Source: an uncultured Agathobacter sp.
GTDB taxonomy: Bacteria > Bacillota > Clostridia > Lachnospirales > Lachnospiraceae
Reading direction: 5' to 3'
Assembly: GCA_934365945.1 (NCBI GenBank)
Contig: CAKRNE010000011.1
Span: forward strand, 20,699-84,698
DNA: 64,000 bases
Shown: positions 26,142 to 35,101 of the stretch, piece by piece
Layout: every line of letters begins with the position of its first letter
Position numbering within the stretch: position 1 is the stretch's first letter
Program-made: the position numbers and the translations under genes
The notes under the pieces: generated by a model
Database searches by the model: none
Told to the model about the DNA's origin: nothing
Seen by the model: only the letters and a program-made list of their open reading frames with translations

Positions 26142-26870
26142 ATGAAGACGTTTTCCATTACGGATGCAGGCATCATTCGTGAGATGAATCAGGATTATTA
26201 CTTCTCATCAGATACCGCAGTAGGAAATCTTCCGAATCTTTTCATCGTAGCCGATGGAATGGGAGGACACAAAGCAGGGGACTACGCGTCAAGACATACT
26301 ATAGAGCGTGTAGTGGCATCAGTATCCAGAAATGGTGGTGATGAGCCTGTTTCCATCATAAAAGAGGCCATAAATAAGGCCAATGAGATTTTGGTGGCGG
26401 AATCACGAGAGGATGAAACAAAAAGTGGTATGGGTACCACTTTGGTCATTGGAACCATAATAGGAAATAAGCTTTTTGTGGCTAATATCGGAGACAGCAG
26501 GCTGTATATTGTGGGAAGTACAGAACCTATTAGACAGATAACAAGGGATCATTCGTTAGTTGACGAGATGGTCAGAATGGGTGAAATCAATGCTGATGAG
26601 GCAAGAGTGCATCCTGACAAGAATATTATCACGAGAGCAGTCGGTGCGGCAGAACATGTGGAGGCAGACTTTTTTGAGGTTGAGCTTTCAGAGGATGATA
26701 AAATACTTCTGTGCACGGATGGACTTACCAATATGGTAAGGGATGAGGAAATACTTGATATTATCAGAAAAAATGACAATATTGAGGATGCGGCATCGCA
26801 GCTTGTTGGAATGGCCAATGCAAATGGTGGCCGTGACAATATCACAGTAATGATTATTAAACCATTTTAA
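26142..26870 (+). CDS. prpC: PP2C-type serine/threonine protein phosphatase
   Basis: 242 residues, starting on the base after the rlmN stop. PPM/PP2C metal-binding motifs: VADGMGGHKAGDYAS (motif II), SGMGTTLVIGTI, VANIGDSRLYIV, LCTDGLTNMV and GGRDNITVMII at the C-terminus. It removes phosphate from Ser/Thr targets of the kinase encoded 14 nt downstream. The prpC-prkC pair regulates cell wall, division and dormancy processes in Firmicutes. Confidence 0.96.
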   Translation: MKTFSITDAGIIREMNQDYYFSSDTAVGNLPNLFIVADGMGGHKAGDYASRHTIERVVASVSRNGGDEPVSIIKEAINKANEILVAESREDETKSGMGTTLVIGTIIGNKLFVANIGDSRLYIVGSTEPIRQITRDHSLVDEMVRMGEINADEARVHPDKNIITRAVGAAEHVEADFFEVELSEDDKILLCTDGLTNMVRDEEILDIIRKNDNIEDAASQLVGMANANGGRDNITVMIIKPF

Positions 26871-26884
26871 AACGAGGTAAAGGA

Positions 26885-29029
26885 ATGTTAGAAGTAGGAA
26901 GTTTTTTGTCGGATAGATATGAGATTCTAAGTAAAGTCGGCGCAGGCGGAATGAGTGATGTTTATAAAGCAAAGGATCATATCCTCAGCCGTTTTGTGGC
27001 CATTAAAGTTTTGAAGCAGGAGTTTTCTGAGGACAGCTCATTTGTGACGAAGTTTCGTGCAGAGGCACAGTCAGCAGCAGGACTGGAGCATCCAAATATT
27101 GTTAACATATATGATGTGGGCAGCGAAAATGGTCTGTACTACATTGTTATGGAATATGTGGAGGGAATCACACTCAAGACTTATATTGAGAAGAAGGGAC
27201 AGCTTTCATTCAAGGAGTCAGCGAGCATAGCAATTCAGGTTGCAAGAGGAATTGAGTCAGCACACAATAAAAATATTATTCATCGCGACATAAAGCCACA
27301 GAATATTATTATTTCAACAGAAGGTAAGGTAAAGGTCACAGACTTTGGTATTGCCAAGGCAACATCATCAAATACTATAAGCTCTGACGTGATGGGCTCA
27401 GTTCATTATGCGTCACCGGAGCAGGCAAGAAACGGATTTGTCGATGGAAGAAGTGACATTTATTCACTCGGTATTGTCATGTTTGAGATGGTGACAGGCC
27501 GTGTACCGTTTGACGGAGAGACGACAGTTGCAGTTGCGTTACAGCACTTACAAGAGGAGATTGCCAGACCAAGCAAATATGCGCCTGACCTGCCAATCAG
27601 CTTTGAAAAGATTATACTGAAATGTACACAGAAAACTCCGGACAGAAGATATCAGACGATAGAAGAACTTTTGGCGGATATCAGACGTTCACTTGCGCAT
27701 CCTGATGAGGATTTTGTGACAATTGCCCCATTGGTTGATAATGGAAAAACTAAAGTTATAAGCCCACAGGAGCTTGAACAGATAAAAGAGGGAAGAGGTG
27801 TCGCTGAAAATCTGGACGATACGTTTGATGAAGAAGATGATGATGACAGCGATGAGATTGACGATTCACTCCTTGACGATGAGGATTATGATGATGAAGA
27901 TGATGACGACGAGGAGAATGACGGTAAGCTTTTAAATCCGAAAATGGATAAGGCTATTACAATTATGGGAATCGTCACAGCGGTAATAATAGTTATTGTT
28001 ATTATTTATCTTGCTCTTTCGGTGTTTGGTGTGTTCAAGTTTTCCGGAAAGAAAAACTCAGAGTCACAGAAGACAGAAACGCAGACAGAGACACAGAAAC
28101 AGACAGAGTCTGAATCAGAGTCAGAAACAGAGAAAGAAGGACAGATGGTTGACATCAGAGGAATGTCAGTGGATGATGCTCAGGAGAGAGTTGACAGACT
28201 AAAGCTTGATCTTACTGTATTTGCATATGAGACAAGACAGTCAGATGAAGAGGAAGGTACTATTCTGGAGCAGGATGTAAAGGCCGGAGATATGGTAAAG
28301 CGAGGCACTCAGATTAATGTTGTAATAGCCGGAAAGGGCGATAACACATCGGAGATGGTAAAGATACCAAGCGTAATCGGAAAGACCAAGAGCTCAGCAA
28401 AGAGCACACTTGAGTCAGCAGGCTTTAATGTCAACTTCGAGTACGGAGATTACAATGACAGTGTGGCGGCAGACGTAGTAACAGCACAGTCACCATCAGC
28501 CAAAAACCAGGCCGCAAAGGGCAGCACAGTAACGGTCACCCTCTCACCCGGACAGAAGCCAATCACAGTGCCAAACGTAGTAGGATACACACAGTCACAG
28601 GCAGAAAGTGCCTTATCAGGAGCAGGCCTCAAGTATACCTACGCCGACTCACAGTACAGCGATACAGTAGCCGCCGGCAGCGTAATCAGCCAGACCAAAT
28701 CCGGCGAAACCGTAGCCGCAGGCACCACAATCACACTTACACTCAGTAAGGGAAAGCAGCAGGTTTCAAAGAGCGTAAATAAGACATTGTCACTTGGAAT
28801 AGAAAATGCAAAGGTAGTAGATGGTTCATATACCTTAAAGGGCAGTGATGGACAGACATACGCAAGCGGAACAGTAACATCAGCAGAGGTTGCGGTATCC
28901 GGAACAATGAATTGTGCATCAGGTAAAATAACGGTAACATGGAAATATACAGTTCCGTCATTGGATGAAGAAGGCAATGAAGTAGAGGGTGAAATTCAGA
29001 CAAAGACAGAAACAGTAGAAGTACAGTAA
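26885..29029 (+). CDS. prkC: PASTA-domain serine/threonine protein kinase
   Basis: 714 residues. The N-terminal Hanks-type kinase has the glycine loop KVGAGGMSDVY, VAIKVL with the ATP-binding Lys, IIHRDIKPQN (HRD at 133-135), TDFGIAKA (DFG) and SPEQA. An unusually acidic cytoplasmic linker (DEEDDDDSDEIDDS and further Asp/Glu runs, ~residues 310-350) precedes a single membrane helix (~358-383). An extracellular Gln/Ser/Glu/Thr-rich spacer and three PASTA repeats follow; these bind muropeptides in the family. A ~95-residue C-terminal domain of unknown type ends the protein. Confidence 0.96.
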   Translation: MLEVGSFLSDRYEILSKVGAGGMSDVYKAKDHILSRFVAIKVLKQEFSEDSSFVTKFRAEAQSAAGLEHPNIVNIYDVGSENGLYYIVMEYVEGITLKTYIEKKGQLSFKESASIAIQVARGIESAHNKNIIHRDIKPQNIIISTEGKVKVTDFGIAKATSSNTISSDVMGSVHYASPEQARNGFVDGRSDIYSLGIVMFEMVTGRVPFDGETTVAVALQHLQEEIARPSKYAPDLPISFEKIILKCTQKTPDRRYQTIEELLADIRRSLAHPDEDFVTIAPLVDNGKTKVISPQELEQIKEGRGVAENLDDTFDEEDDDDSDEIDDSLLDDEDYDDEDDDDEENDGKLLNPKMDKAITIMGIVTAVIIVIVIIYLALSVFGVFKFSGKKNSESQKTETQTETQKQTESESESETEKEGQMVDIRGMSVDDAQERVDRLKLDLTVFAYETRQSDEEEGTILEQDVKAGDMVKRGTQINVVIAGKGDNTSEMVKIPSVIGKTKSSAKSTLESAGFNVNFEYGDYNDSVAADVVTAQSPSAKNQAAKGSTVTVTLSPGQKPITVPNVVGYTQSQAESALSGAGLKYTYADSQYSDTVAAGSVISQTKSGETVAAGTTITLTLSKGKQQVSKSVNKTLSLGIENAKVVDGSYTLKGSDGQTYASGTVTSAEVAVSGTMNCASGKITVTWKYTVPSLDEEGNEVEGEIQTKTETVEVQ

Positions 29030-29033
29030 TCCA

Positions 29034-29064
29034 CCGGATAGCACCCACGAAGTGGTGCAATCCG
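29034..29064 (+). other. Hairpin after prkC
   Basis: CGGATAGCACC pairs with GGTGCAATCCG around an 8-nt loop, starting a few bases after the prkC stop. There is no T run, so it may be a transcript-stability or processing element rather than a terminator. Confidence 0.45.
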
Positions 29065-29127
29065 AACCCCACCCACACACCAACCCACGGGCGAAAATCG
29101 TAAACTCGCGGAGAAGGACTGTAGATA

Positions 29128-29282
29128 GCGGGGCAGGCATGTGTTCCGAGGAAAAATATGAACTGCCTCGGGGTGCCATAAACCCACAGGGGAAAGAACA
29201 GGGCAGAGCAAGCCATAGCCTGTCCGTAGGCGAGCCCGGGGCTAGCTTCATATATTTTCAGAGGAATATATGCCTGCCCCGC
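29128..29282 (+). repeat. 155-bp imperfect palindromic element between prkC and rsgA
   Basis: GCGGGGCAGGCAT at 29128-29140 pairs perfectly with ATGCCTGCCCCGC at 29270-29282. Complementarity continues imperfectly inward for about 45 nt on each side (TTCC...AATATGAA with TTCATAT...GGAA, then a CCCGGGG block). The sequence does not match the core of the 7130/47250/47689 family. The region 29030-29361 contains no credible gene. Confidence 0.7.
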
Positions 29283-29361
29283 CACCCTCACAACCTTAAA
29301 GCGCGGCATATACCCCGCCAAAAGCGTGAATCCTGAAATACAAAAGCACACAAGGAAAACC

Positions 29362-30279
29362 ATGACAGGAAAAATTATTAAAGGAATTGCCGGCTTCTAC
29401 TACGTCTACGTAGAAGAAACCCAAGAAGCAAAAGAAGCAAATGCTGCTGCCACAGGCGGCATCCTATACGAGTGCAAAGCAAAAGGCACCTTCAGAAAAC
29501 AAAAGATAAAGCCATTGGTAGGCGATACAGTTGACATAGCAGTCCTCGATGAGGAAAAGCATATAGGCAATGTCGAGCGTATACTGCCACGGAAAAACGA
29601 ACTTATCAGGCCGGCTGTGTCCAATATAGACATGGCTCTGGTTATTTTTGCATCCGCAAAGCCGGATCCCAATTTCAACCTGCTTGATAGGTTTTTGTGT
29701 ATGATGGAGTATCAGCATGTGCCGGTCACCATTTGCTTTAACAAAAAGGATTTAATCACACCACAAAAGCAGCAGGAGCTTAAAAGCATATATGAGCCGG
29801 CAGGCTACAGAGTGCTTTTTTCCAGCACGAAAACCGGCGATGGCATAGATGAGATAAAGCACATTTTGGAGGGAAGGACGACTACGGTTGCAGGCCCATC
29901 AGGTGTTGGCAAGTCGTCTATCATCAACTGTCTGCAGGATGATGTGCAGATGGAGACCGGACATATAAGTGAGAAAATAGAGCGAGGAAAGCATACGACC
30001 AGACACTCGGAGATTATCCCGATAAAGGATGGCACATATATCATGGATACACCGGGCTTTAGCTCGATGGATGTGCCGGGCTTTGAAAAGGAGGATCTGT
30101 GGACCTGTTATCCGGAGTTTGTAGAATATGAGCCGTATTGCAGATTTCAGGGCTGCAGTCATATAAATGAGCCGGACTGCGGTGTGAAGGAGGCTCTTTC
30201 AGATGGGAAAATATCGCAGGTGCGGTATGATAACTATAAGCTTCTGTATGAGGAGCTGAAAAACAGACAAAGATATTAA
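29362..30279 (+). CDS. rsgA: Ribosome small-subunit-dependent GTPase RsgA
   Basis: 305 residues from ATG 29362 with AAGGA upstream; an in-frame GTG 36 nt earlier lacks support. The order of GTPase motifs is circularly permuted, as in all RsgA: FNKKDL (G4) precedes GPSGVGKSSIINCL (G1), and then DTPGFSS (G3). The N-terminal OB fold includes IKPLVGDTVDI. The C-terminal zinc domain has the YCRFQGCSHINEPDCGV ligands. It assists late 30S subunit maturation. Confidence 0.95.
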   Translation: MTGKIIKGIAGFYYVYVEETQEAKEANAAATGGILYECKAKGTFRKQKIKPLVGDTVDIAVLDEEKHIGNVERILPRKNELIRPAVSNIDMALVIFASAKPDPNFNLLDRFLCMMEYQHVPVTICFNKKDLITPQKQQELKSIYEPAGYRVLFSSTKTGDGIDEIKHILEGRTTTVAGPSGVGKSSIINCLQDDVQMETGHISEKIERGKHTTRHSEIIPIKDGTYIMDTPGFSSMDVPGFEKEDLWTCYPEFVEYEPYCRFQGCSHINEPDCGVKEALSDGKISQVRYDNYKLLYEELKNRQRY

Positions 30280-30339
30280 TCAAAACTAAAGCAAAATAAA
30301 GCATTATCAAAACTAAAGCATAATCAAACGGAGGAAAAC

Positions 30340-30990
30340 ATGAACTGTTTATCACCATCAATTTTATCGGCAGATTATTCGATACTTGGAGAGCAGCTTA
30401 AGCAGCTTGACGAGGCAGGAGCACAGTATGTACATATAGATGTTATGGACGGAAGCTTCGTTCCCAGCATATCAATTGGGCTGCCTGTCATAAAGACAAT
30501 CAGAAAGTGCACAGAGCGTATGTTTGATGTGCATCTTATGATAGATGAGCCGGTCAGATATATAGATGATTTTGCGGCAGCGGGAGCTGATATAATCACA
30601 GTCCATGCGGAGGCATGTAAGCATCTCGACAGGACAATCGAGGCAATAAAGGAAAAGGACATACTGGCAGGCGTAGCATTAAATCCGGCTACTCCGCTGT
30701 CTGCTATAGAGTATGTGCTGCCTAAGGTGGACATGGTGCTTATCATGACGGTAAATCCGGGCTTCGGAGGACAAAAGCTTATTCCGTACACAGTAGACAA
30801 GGTGCGTGACTTAAAGGCGCTTCTTGAGAAAACAGGAAATAAGGCCGATATTGAGGTTGATGGAGGTGTCAATCTGGAGAATGTTGAGACACTGCTTGCG
30901 GCAGGCGCCAATATCATAGTAGCCGGAAGTGCAGTGTTTAGCGGAGATATAGAAGAAAATGTGACAGGTTTTCTTAATATTATGATGTAG
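30340..30990 (+). CDS. rpe: Ribulose-phosphate 3-epimerase
   Basis: 216 residues, ATG with CGGAGG upstream. TIM-barrel signatures are SPSILSADYSILGEQL, VHIDVMDGSFVPSIS (metal-binding His and Asp), FDVHLMIDEP, VNPGFGGQKLIP, and IEVDGGVN with the second catalytic Asp. It interconverts ribulose-5-phosphate and xylulose-5-phosphate in the pentose phosphate pathway. The position after rsgA is conserved in Firmicutes. Confidence 0.97.
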   Translation: MNCLSPSILSADYSILGEQLKQLDEAGAQYVHIDVMDGSFVPSISIGLPVIKTIRKCTERMFDVHLMIDEPVRYIDDFAAAGADIITVHAEACKHLDRTIEAIKEKDILAGVALNPATPLSAIEYVLPKVDMVLIMTVNPGFGGQKLIPYTVDKVRDLKALLEKTGNKADIEVDGGVNLENVETLLAAGANIIVAGSAVFSGDIEENVTGFLNIMM

Positions 30991-31027
30991 CTGATGTGGA
31001 TATATTATTCAGGAGAGGGATGATAAA

Positions 31028-31672
31028 ATGCGTTATCTGATTGTATGTGGTGGAAAAATAGATAAGGAATTTGGCTTAAATGAGATAAAGACTGACGGAA
31101 TAGATGCCATAATTGCGGCTGATAGCGGAATGGATTTTCTGTATGAAAACGGTGTCACACCTGATATAATTGTCGGCGATTTTGATTCAACCAAGACAAA
31201 GGCGTTAGAGTATTTTGATGGCAGGGGACAGACTGAGATACACAGGCTCAATCCCGTAAAGGATGATACCGACACAGAGTATGCCATAAGACTTGCGATA
31301 AAGCATGGCGCTCGAAGCATAGTGGTGCTTGGAGCAACAGGCAGCAGGATAGATCATGTACTAGGCAATATTTCACTTTTGGGAATAGGCCTGGAAAGTG
31401 GAACTGACATCAGCATTATCGATACAAACAACCGTATAAGGATGGCAGATAGGCCGGTAACCATCGAAAAATCAGCACAGTATGGCAGATTTGTCTCTCT
31501 TATAGCATTGACAGATGACAATGAGGTGAGTCTTAAGGGTTTTAAGTATCCTGTTACGGATTATTCCTTTGCCAGGTTTACATCGCTTGGCATATCCAAT
31601 GAAATAGTCGATGACCATGCAGTGATTGATATTCATAGAGGAAAATTCATCATAATAGAGTCAAAAGATTGA
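31028..31672 (+). CDS. thiN: Thiamine pyrophosphokinase
   Basis: 214 residues. It has the family motifs AADSGMDFLYENGVTPDIIVGDFDS (shown in part: DSGMDFL, IVGDFDS), KDDTDTEYAI and LGATGSRIDHVLGNI, which bind ATP/Mg and thiamine. It makes thiamine diphosphate directly from thiamine. It ends the conserved priA-to-thiN cluster. The stop codon overlaps the -35 box of the next promoter. Confidence 0.94.
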   Translation: MRYLIVCGGKIDKEFGLNEIKTDGIDAIIAADSGMDFLYENGVTPDIIVGDFDSTKTKALEYFDGRGQTEIHRLNPVKDDTDTEYAIRLAIKHGARSIVVLGATGSRIDHVLGNISLLGIGLESGTDISIIDTNNRIRMADRPVTIEKSAQYGRFVSLIALTDDNEVSLKGFKYPVTDYSFARFTSLGISNEIVDDHAVIDIHRGKFIIIESKD

Positions 31673-31697
31673 CTTTTTGGGAGTTTTGGGCTACTAT
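31669..31697 (+). promoter_or_regulatory. Promoter of the TPR-GGDEF gene
   Basis: TTGACT (31669-31674), 17-nt spacer, TACTAT (31692-31697). The -35 box overlaps the thiN stop codon. It would leave a leader of about 80 nt before ATG 31781. Confidence 0.65.
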
Positions 31698-31780
31698 GGT
31701 TTTAGAATTATTTCGGAAAAGTCTGATTAAAGGGGGATAATTTATTCAGTGTCAGATATGAAAAATGATGGGGTAACTAT

Positions 31781-34700
31781 ATGTTAGAGAAGTATTATTG
31801 CGGGGTAATCGAACAGATATACAATCGCATAGGAAAAGAGACTCGAAATATCGTAATGGCGAATTATAGCAATGATTTTTCGATTGAAAATCTTGAGGTT
31901 ATAAGACGTTATCAAAGCAATGAGGATAACGTCTTTTTTGCGTACAGTGAGTTCTCTTACAATACGCTGGTCGGGGCTTATGAGCCATTTTTGGACATCA
32001 TATGCAATATGCACAGGCGCTTTATAGGTGGAAGCTTTGACGAATTCCAAAAGGAGTGCGGTGTGTACTATCTGCACAGACAGGTGTTAAACAGCTATTA
32101 TGAGACCGGTGAGTGTTTTAGAGAGGAAACAGTTCTGTTAAATGAAGTGGCATACGAGCAGAGACGCATGACTATGGCCATAGTTGACATGCTTAAGAGG
32201 CTTTCAGAAGTAAAGCCTTTGATGATTGTGATAAACAGATTCCAGATGGCATCGAAGAGCTCTATTGAAACCATCAAGTATCTGATAGACCATCCGTGTA
32301 CCAATATCGGCATAGTGCTCGGAGTCAATGCCAATGTTAAGGGGGCTGACAGCACTGTTGAGGTGTGGGACCGTATAGTTGAGTCACTTGAGGACAGGAG
32401 TGCCATTTACTATATAGGCAGTGCCAGACCACTTAGAAACAGCGAAAAACCCACGGATGATGATGAACTGTATGTCACTACGAATTTTGAGCAGAGTATT
32501 CAGGAAGCGTCCAATACAATGGAGTTTCTGGATTATGAGCAGGCAAAGAGAGGCTGCCGGATTATAGAGCACAAGATTAAGTTTGAGGATGCATGGATTG
32601 ATGAAAAAAGTCTGAAGCGTTTTTATATGGTATATGCGAGGACGTCTGTTTTACTGGGAGAGCTGTCAAAGGCGCTTGAGCTCACTAATGAGTACAGGGC
32701 ATTGATACAGGAGAAAAACAGCGAGCATGATCTTTCTTTGTTTTATTTCATGAAGGGTACCTGTTATATGTATCAGGGCAAGCTTGATAAGGCGGAAGTC
32801 TGTGCAAAAAAAGCATATGACTATGCACTTTTGGCGAAGGATGATATGCTTGAATTCAAGTCTGAGCTTTTGTCCGTCATGATAAAGATGTCGGGCTGGT
32901 ACAATATATTTTTCTGCGTACAGGATATACCTGTCAGTGACGAAATCATAGAAAAGCTCATAAAGCACGGATACAGGAATCATCTGGCACACATATATAT
33001 ATACGCATACGACAACAGCCGCGAGGTGGTGAAGCAGGCATTTCACGATGAGTCGGTACTAAAGCATTTTACAAAGGGACTTACTCTGGCAAAGGAGATA
33101 GGAAATGAGCAGCTTGTGTATGATGCATATCAGAAGACTATCATGCTTGCAAGCACAAACGGTCTCAATGAGATAGCGTTTTTGTATGTTATCCGCACAT
33201 ATGAGTTCATGAAGGAGCACGGCGATATATATGTTGCGAGAGTTCTTTCATCTATCGGCTACAATCTGAGTGCCATGGGTAAGAATGAGCTTGTAGACGA
33301 TTATTACAACGCGGCGATCAATATGTTCTATTATCTGAAGATGCCGGAGGATATAGCAGAGGCATACTATAACAAGTCTCTTAATTATATCATGCAGGGC
33401 AAGTATAAGGGGGCTGTTCATGCACTTCTTCTTGCCATGAAGATTATAATAAAGCTCCATCTAAACAGCTTAAGAGTGTGCAACACGAGCAAGGTGTATG
33501 CTCTTTTAGCACTTGCCTCCATACTTTCCGGGGACAGATTCAGTTGTGAGCGTTATCTGCTTAGCTGCAAGCAGTTTCTTAATTACGTCATTTACAGGGT
33601 AATTGACAGCTCAAGGACAGAGGCTGTCCATGACTATGCCAGATGCGATGATGAGATGTTTTTGTACTCCTTTGCGTCAGCTATGCTCTTTTGCTATGAT
33701 GGTAAAATGGAGGAGGCATTTTCTCGTTTTGAGGAAGCAGAGGGATATCTGGCAAATGCAGAGGGCAATGAGTTTTTCGCATATTCGATATATAGGGAAA
33801 GCAGGATTAAGCTGTTTGAGCAGCTTGGCAGAAATGAGCTTATAGAGCATGAGAGAATACTCTTAGATGCACACAATAAAAGGATGCATGAAATAGCTGA
33901 GGCAGCTCCGCTTGATATGTTAAAAAACATCAATCTGCAGTCACTGAGCGATGGCTTTATCAATGAGAGACAGATTAATCTGCTTGTAAAGCAGCAGGGA
34001 CTTGCAACGGATTATCAGAGCGCTAAGCGCCAGATGGAGTTTATTTCCATATGGCAGACTATTGTCGATGTAAATGACCAGAAGAAGGAGATTATGATTG
34101 AAAATGCCATGAGCAATTTCATCAATCATTTCAGTCTGGACTGTGCGCTTATTATAGATCTGCATGCGAAGGAGCCGCAGGTGCTTTATAATGATACGGA
34201 TTGTGATATGACAGATAAGATTATAAAGGGGATATGTGATATCATGATGGACTATCCGGAGGGCTTTGCCACATCAAAGATTGGAGAGGGCTTCTACGAG
34301 CATGAAAATATCATCTCGTACTTCGGTGTGGATGATGTATGTTCATTTGTCGCAGTGCCTTTTATCAAAAATGATGCGCTTTCAAGTGTGCTCATAGCAT
34401 ATGTGCGTATGAAGGACAACTGGCATGGCTCCATAGAGCGATACATGCTTAATGAGGATGATCTGAGCATTTTCAAGCTGTTGTTCAGAGAGCTTGAGTA
34501 TTCCATTGCCCGTATTGAGGCCAATGAGAAGGCAAATGAGATGAACAGACGTCTGCAGCAGGCTGCGGTCACAGACATGCTGACCGGCATATACAACAGA
34601 GCAGGTATGTATCAGGAGATTGAAAAGCTTGAAAAGCGCATAAGTGTGACATCAGGTGGCATGGATGTGGGGCTTATGTTTATTGACCTTGACAACTTCA

Positions 34701-35101
34701 AGCACTATAATGATACATATGGTCATGATGTGGGAGATTTGATACTTAAGGAGATGGCCTCTGTGTTCAGGAAAGTGGCTAAGGACAGAGGCTTTGTGAG
34801 CAGATATGGCGGTGATGAGTTTATCATAGTTATTGAGTCATGTGCCAGATACGAGCTTGAGAATATTGCAAAGGATATCTATGCGAGGATTGCAGAGGCG
34901 GATGGCTTCAGCAGGCAGATAAAGAAATATCTCAACCATGACATAGAGTTTAATGAGGAAAAGAATATCACCTGTTCCATCGGTATTTCATATGAGAGAA
35001 ATGTTACCAGTGAGAGTCAGATTACCGAGCTCATTAAGAAGGCGGATGATCTGATGTATACAGTAAAGACAGGCGAGAAAGGACACTATGCATTCTTTTA
35101 A
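31781..35101 (+). CDS. Large TPR-rich protein with C-terminal GGDEF diguanylate cyclase domain
   Basis: 1106 residues, no membrane segment. The N-terminal ~210 residues resemble the ATPase-like module of large signalling proteins but show no Walker A motif. Helical TPR-like repeats span roughly 260-700, and a GAF-like region lies around 760-930. The C-terminal cyclase has DMLTGIYNRAGMYQEIE, FIDLDNFKHYNDTYGHDVGD (metal and substrate residues) and RYGGDEF with GGDEF at 1010-1014, all consistent with catalysis of c-di-GMP. The usual RxxD inhibitory site before GGDEF is not conserved (KDRGFVSRY). The last 14 bases overlap the next gene. Confidence 0.82.
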   Translation: MLEKYYCGVIEQIYNRIGKETRNIVMANYSNDFSIENLEVIRRYQSNEDNVFFAYSEFSYNTLVGAYEPFLDIICNMHRRFIGGSFDEFQKECGVYYLHRQVLNSYYETGECFREETVLLNEVAYEQRRMTMAIVDMLKRLSEVKPLMIVINRFQMASKSSIETIKYLIDHPCTNIGIVLGVNANVKGADSTVEVWDRIVESLEDRSAIYYIGSARPLRNSEKPTDDDELYVTTNFEQSIQEASNTMEFLDYEQAKRGCRIIEHKIKFEDAWIDEKSLKRFYMVYARTSVLLGELSKALELTNEYRALIQEKNSEHDLSLFYFMKGTCYMYQGKLDKAEVCAKKAYDYALLAKDDMLEFKSELLSVMIKMSGWYNIFFCVQDIPVSDEIIEKLIKHGYRNHLAHIYIYAYDNSREVVKQAFHDESVLKHFTKGLTLAKEIGNEQLVYDAYQKTIMLASTNGLNEIAFLYVIRTYEFMKEHGDIYVARVLSSIGYNLSAMGKNELVDDYYNAAINMFYYLKMPEDIAEAYYNKSLNYIMQGKYKGAVHALLLAMKIIIKLHLNSLRVCNTSKVYALLALASILSGDRFSCERYLLSCKQFLNYVIYRVIDSSRTEAVHDYARCDDEMFLYSFASAMLFCYDGKMEEAFSRFEEAEGYLANAEGNEFFAYSIYRESRIKLFEQLGRNELIEHERILLDAHNKRMHEIAEAAPLDMLKNINLQSLSDGFINERQINLLVKQQGLATDYQSAKRQMEFISIWQTIVDVNDQKKEIMIENAMSNFINHFSLDCALIIDLHAKEPQVLYNDTDCDMTDKIIKGICDIMMDYPEGFATSKIGEGFYEHENIISYFGVDDVCSFVAVPFIKNDALSSVLIAYVRMKDNWHGSIERYMLNEDDLSIFKLLFRELEYSIARIEANEKANEMNRRLQQAAVTDMLTGIYNRAGMYQEIEKLEKRISVTSGGMDVGLMFIDLDNFKHYNDTYGHDVGDLILKEMASVFRKVAKDRGFVSRYGGDEFIIVIESCARYELENIAKDIYARIAEADGFSRQIKKYLNHDIEFNEEKNITCSIGISYERNVTSESQITELIKKADDLMYTVKTGEKGHYAFF

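Noticed and set aside
31698..31780. c-di-GMP riboswitch before the GGDEF gene
   Set aside because: The leader is only about 80 nt and lacks the conserved GEMM core with its GAAA tetraloop and receptor.
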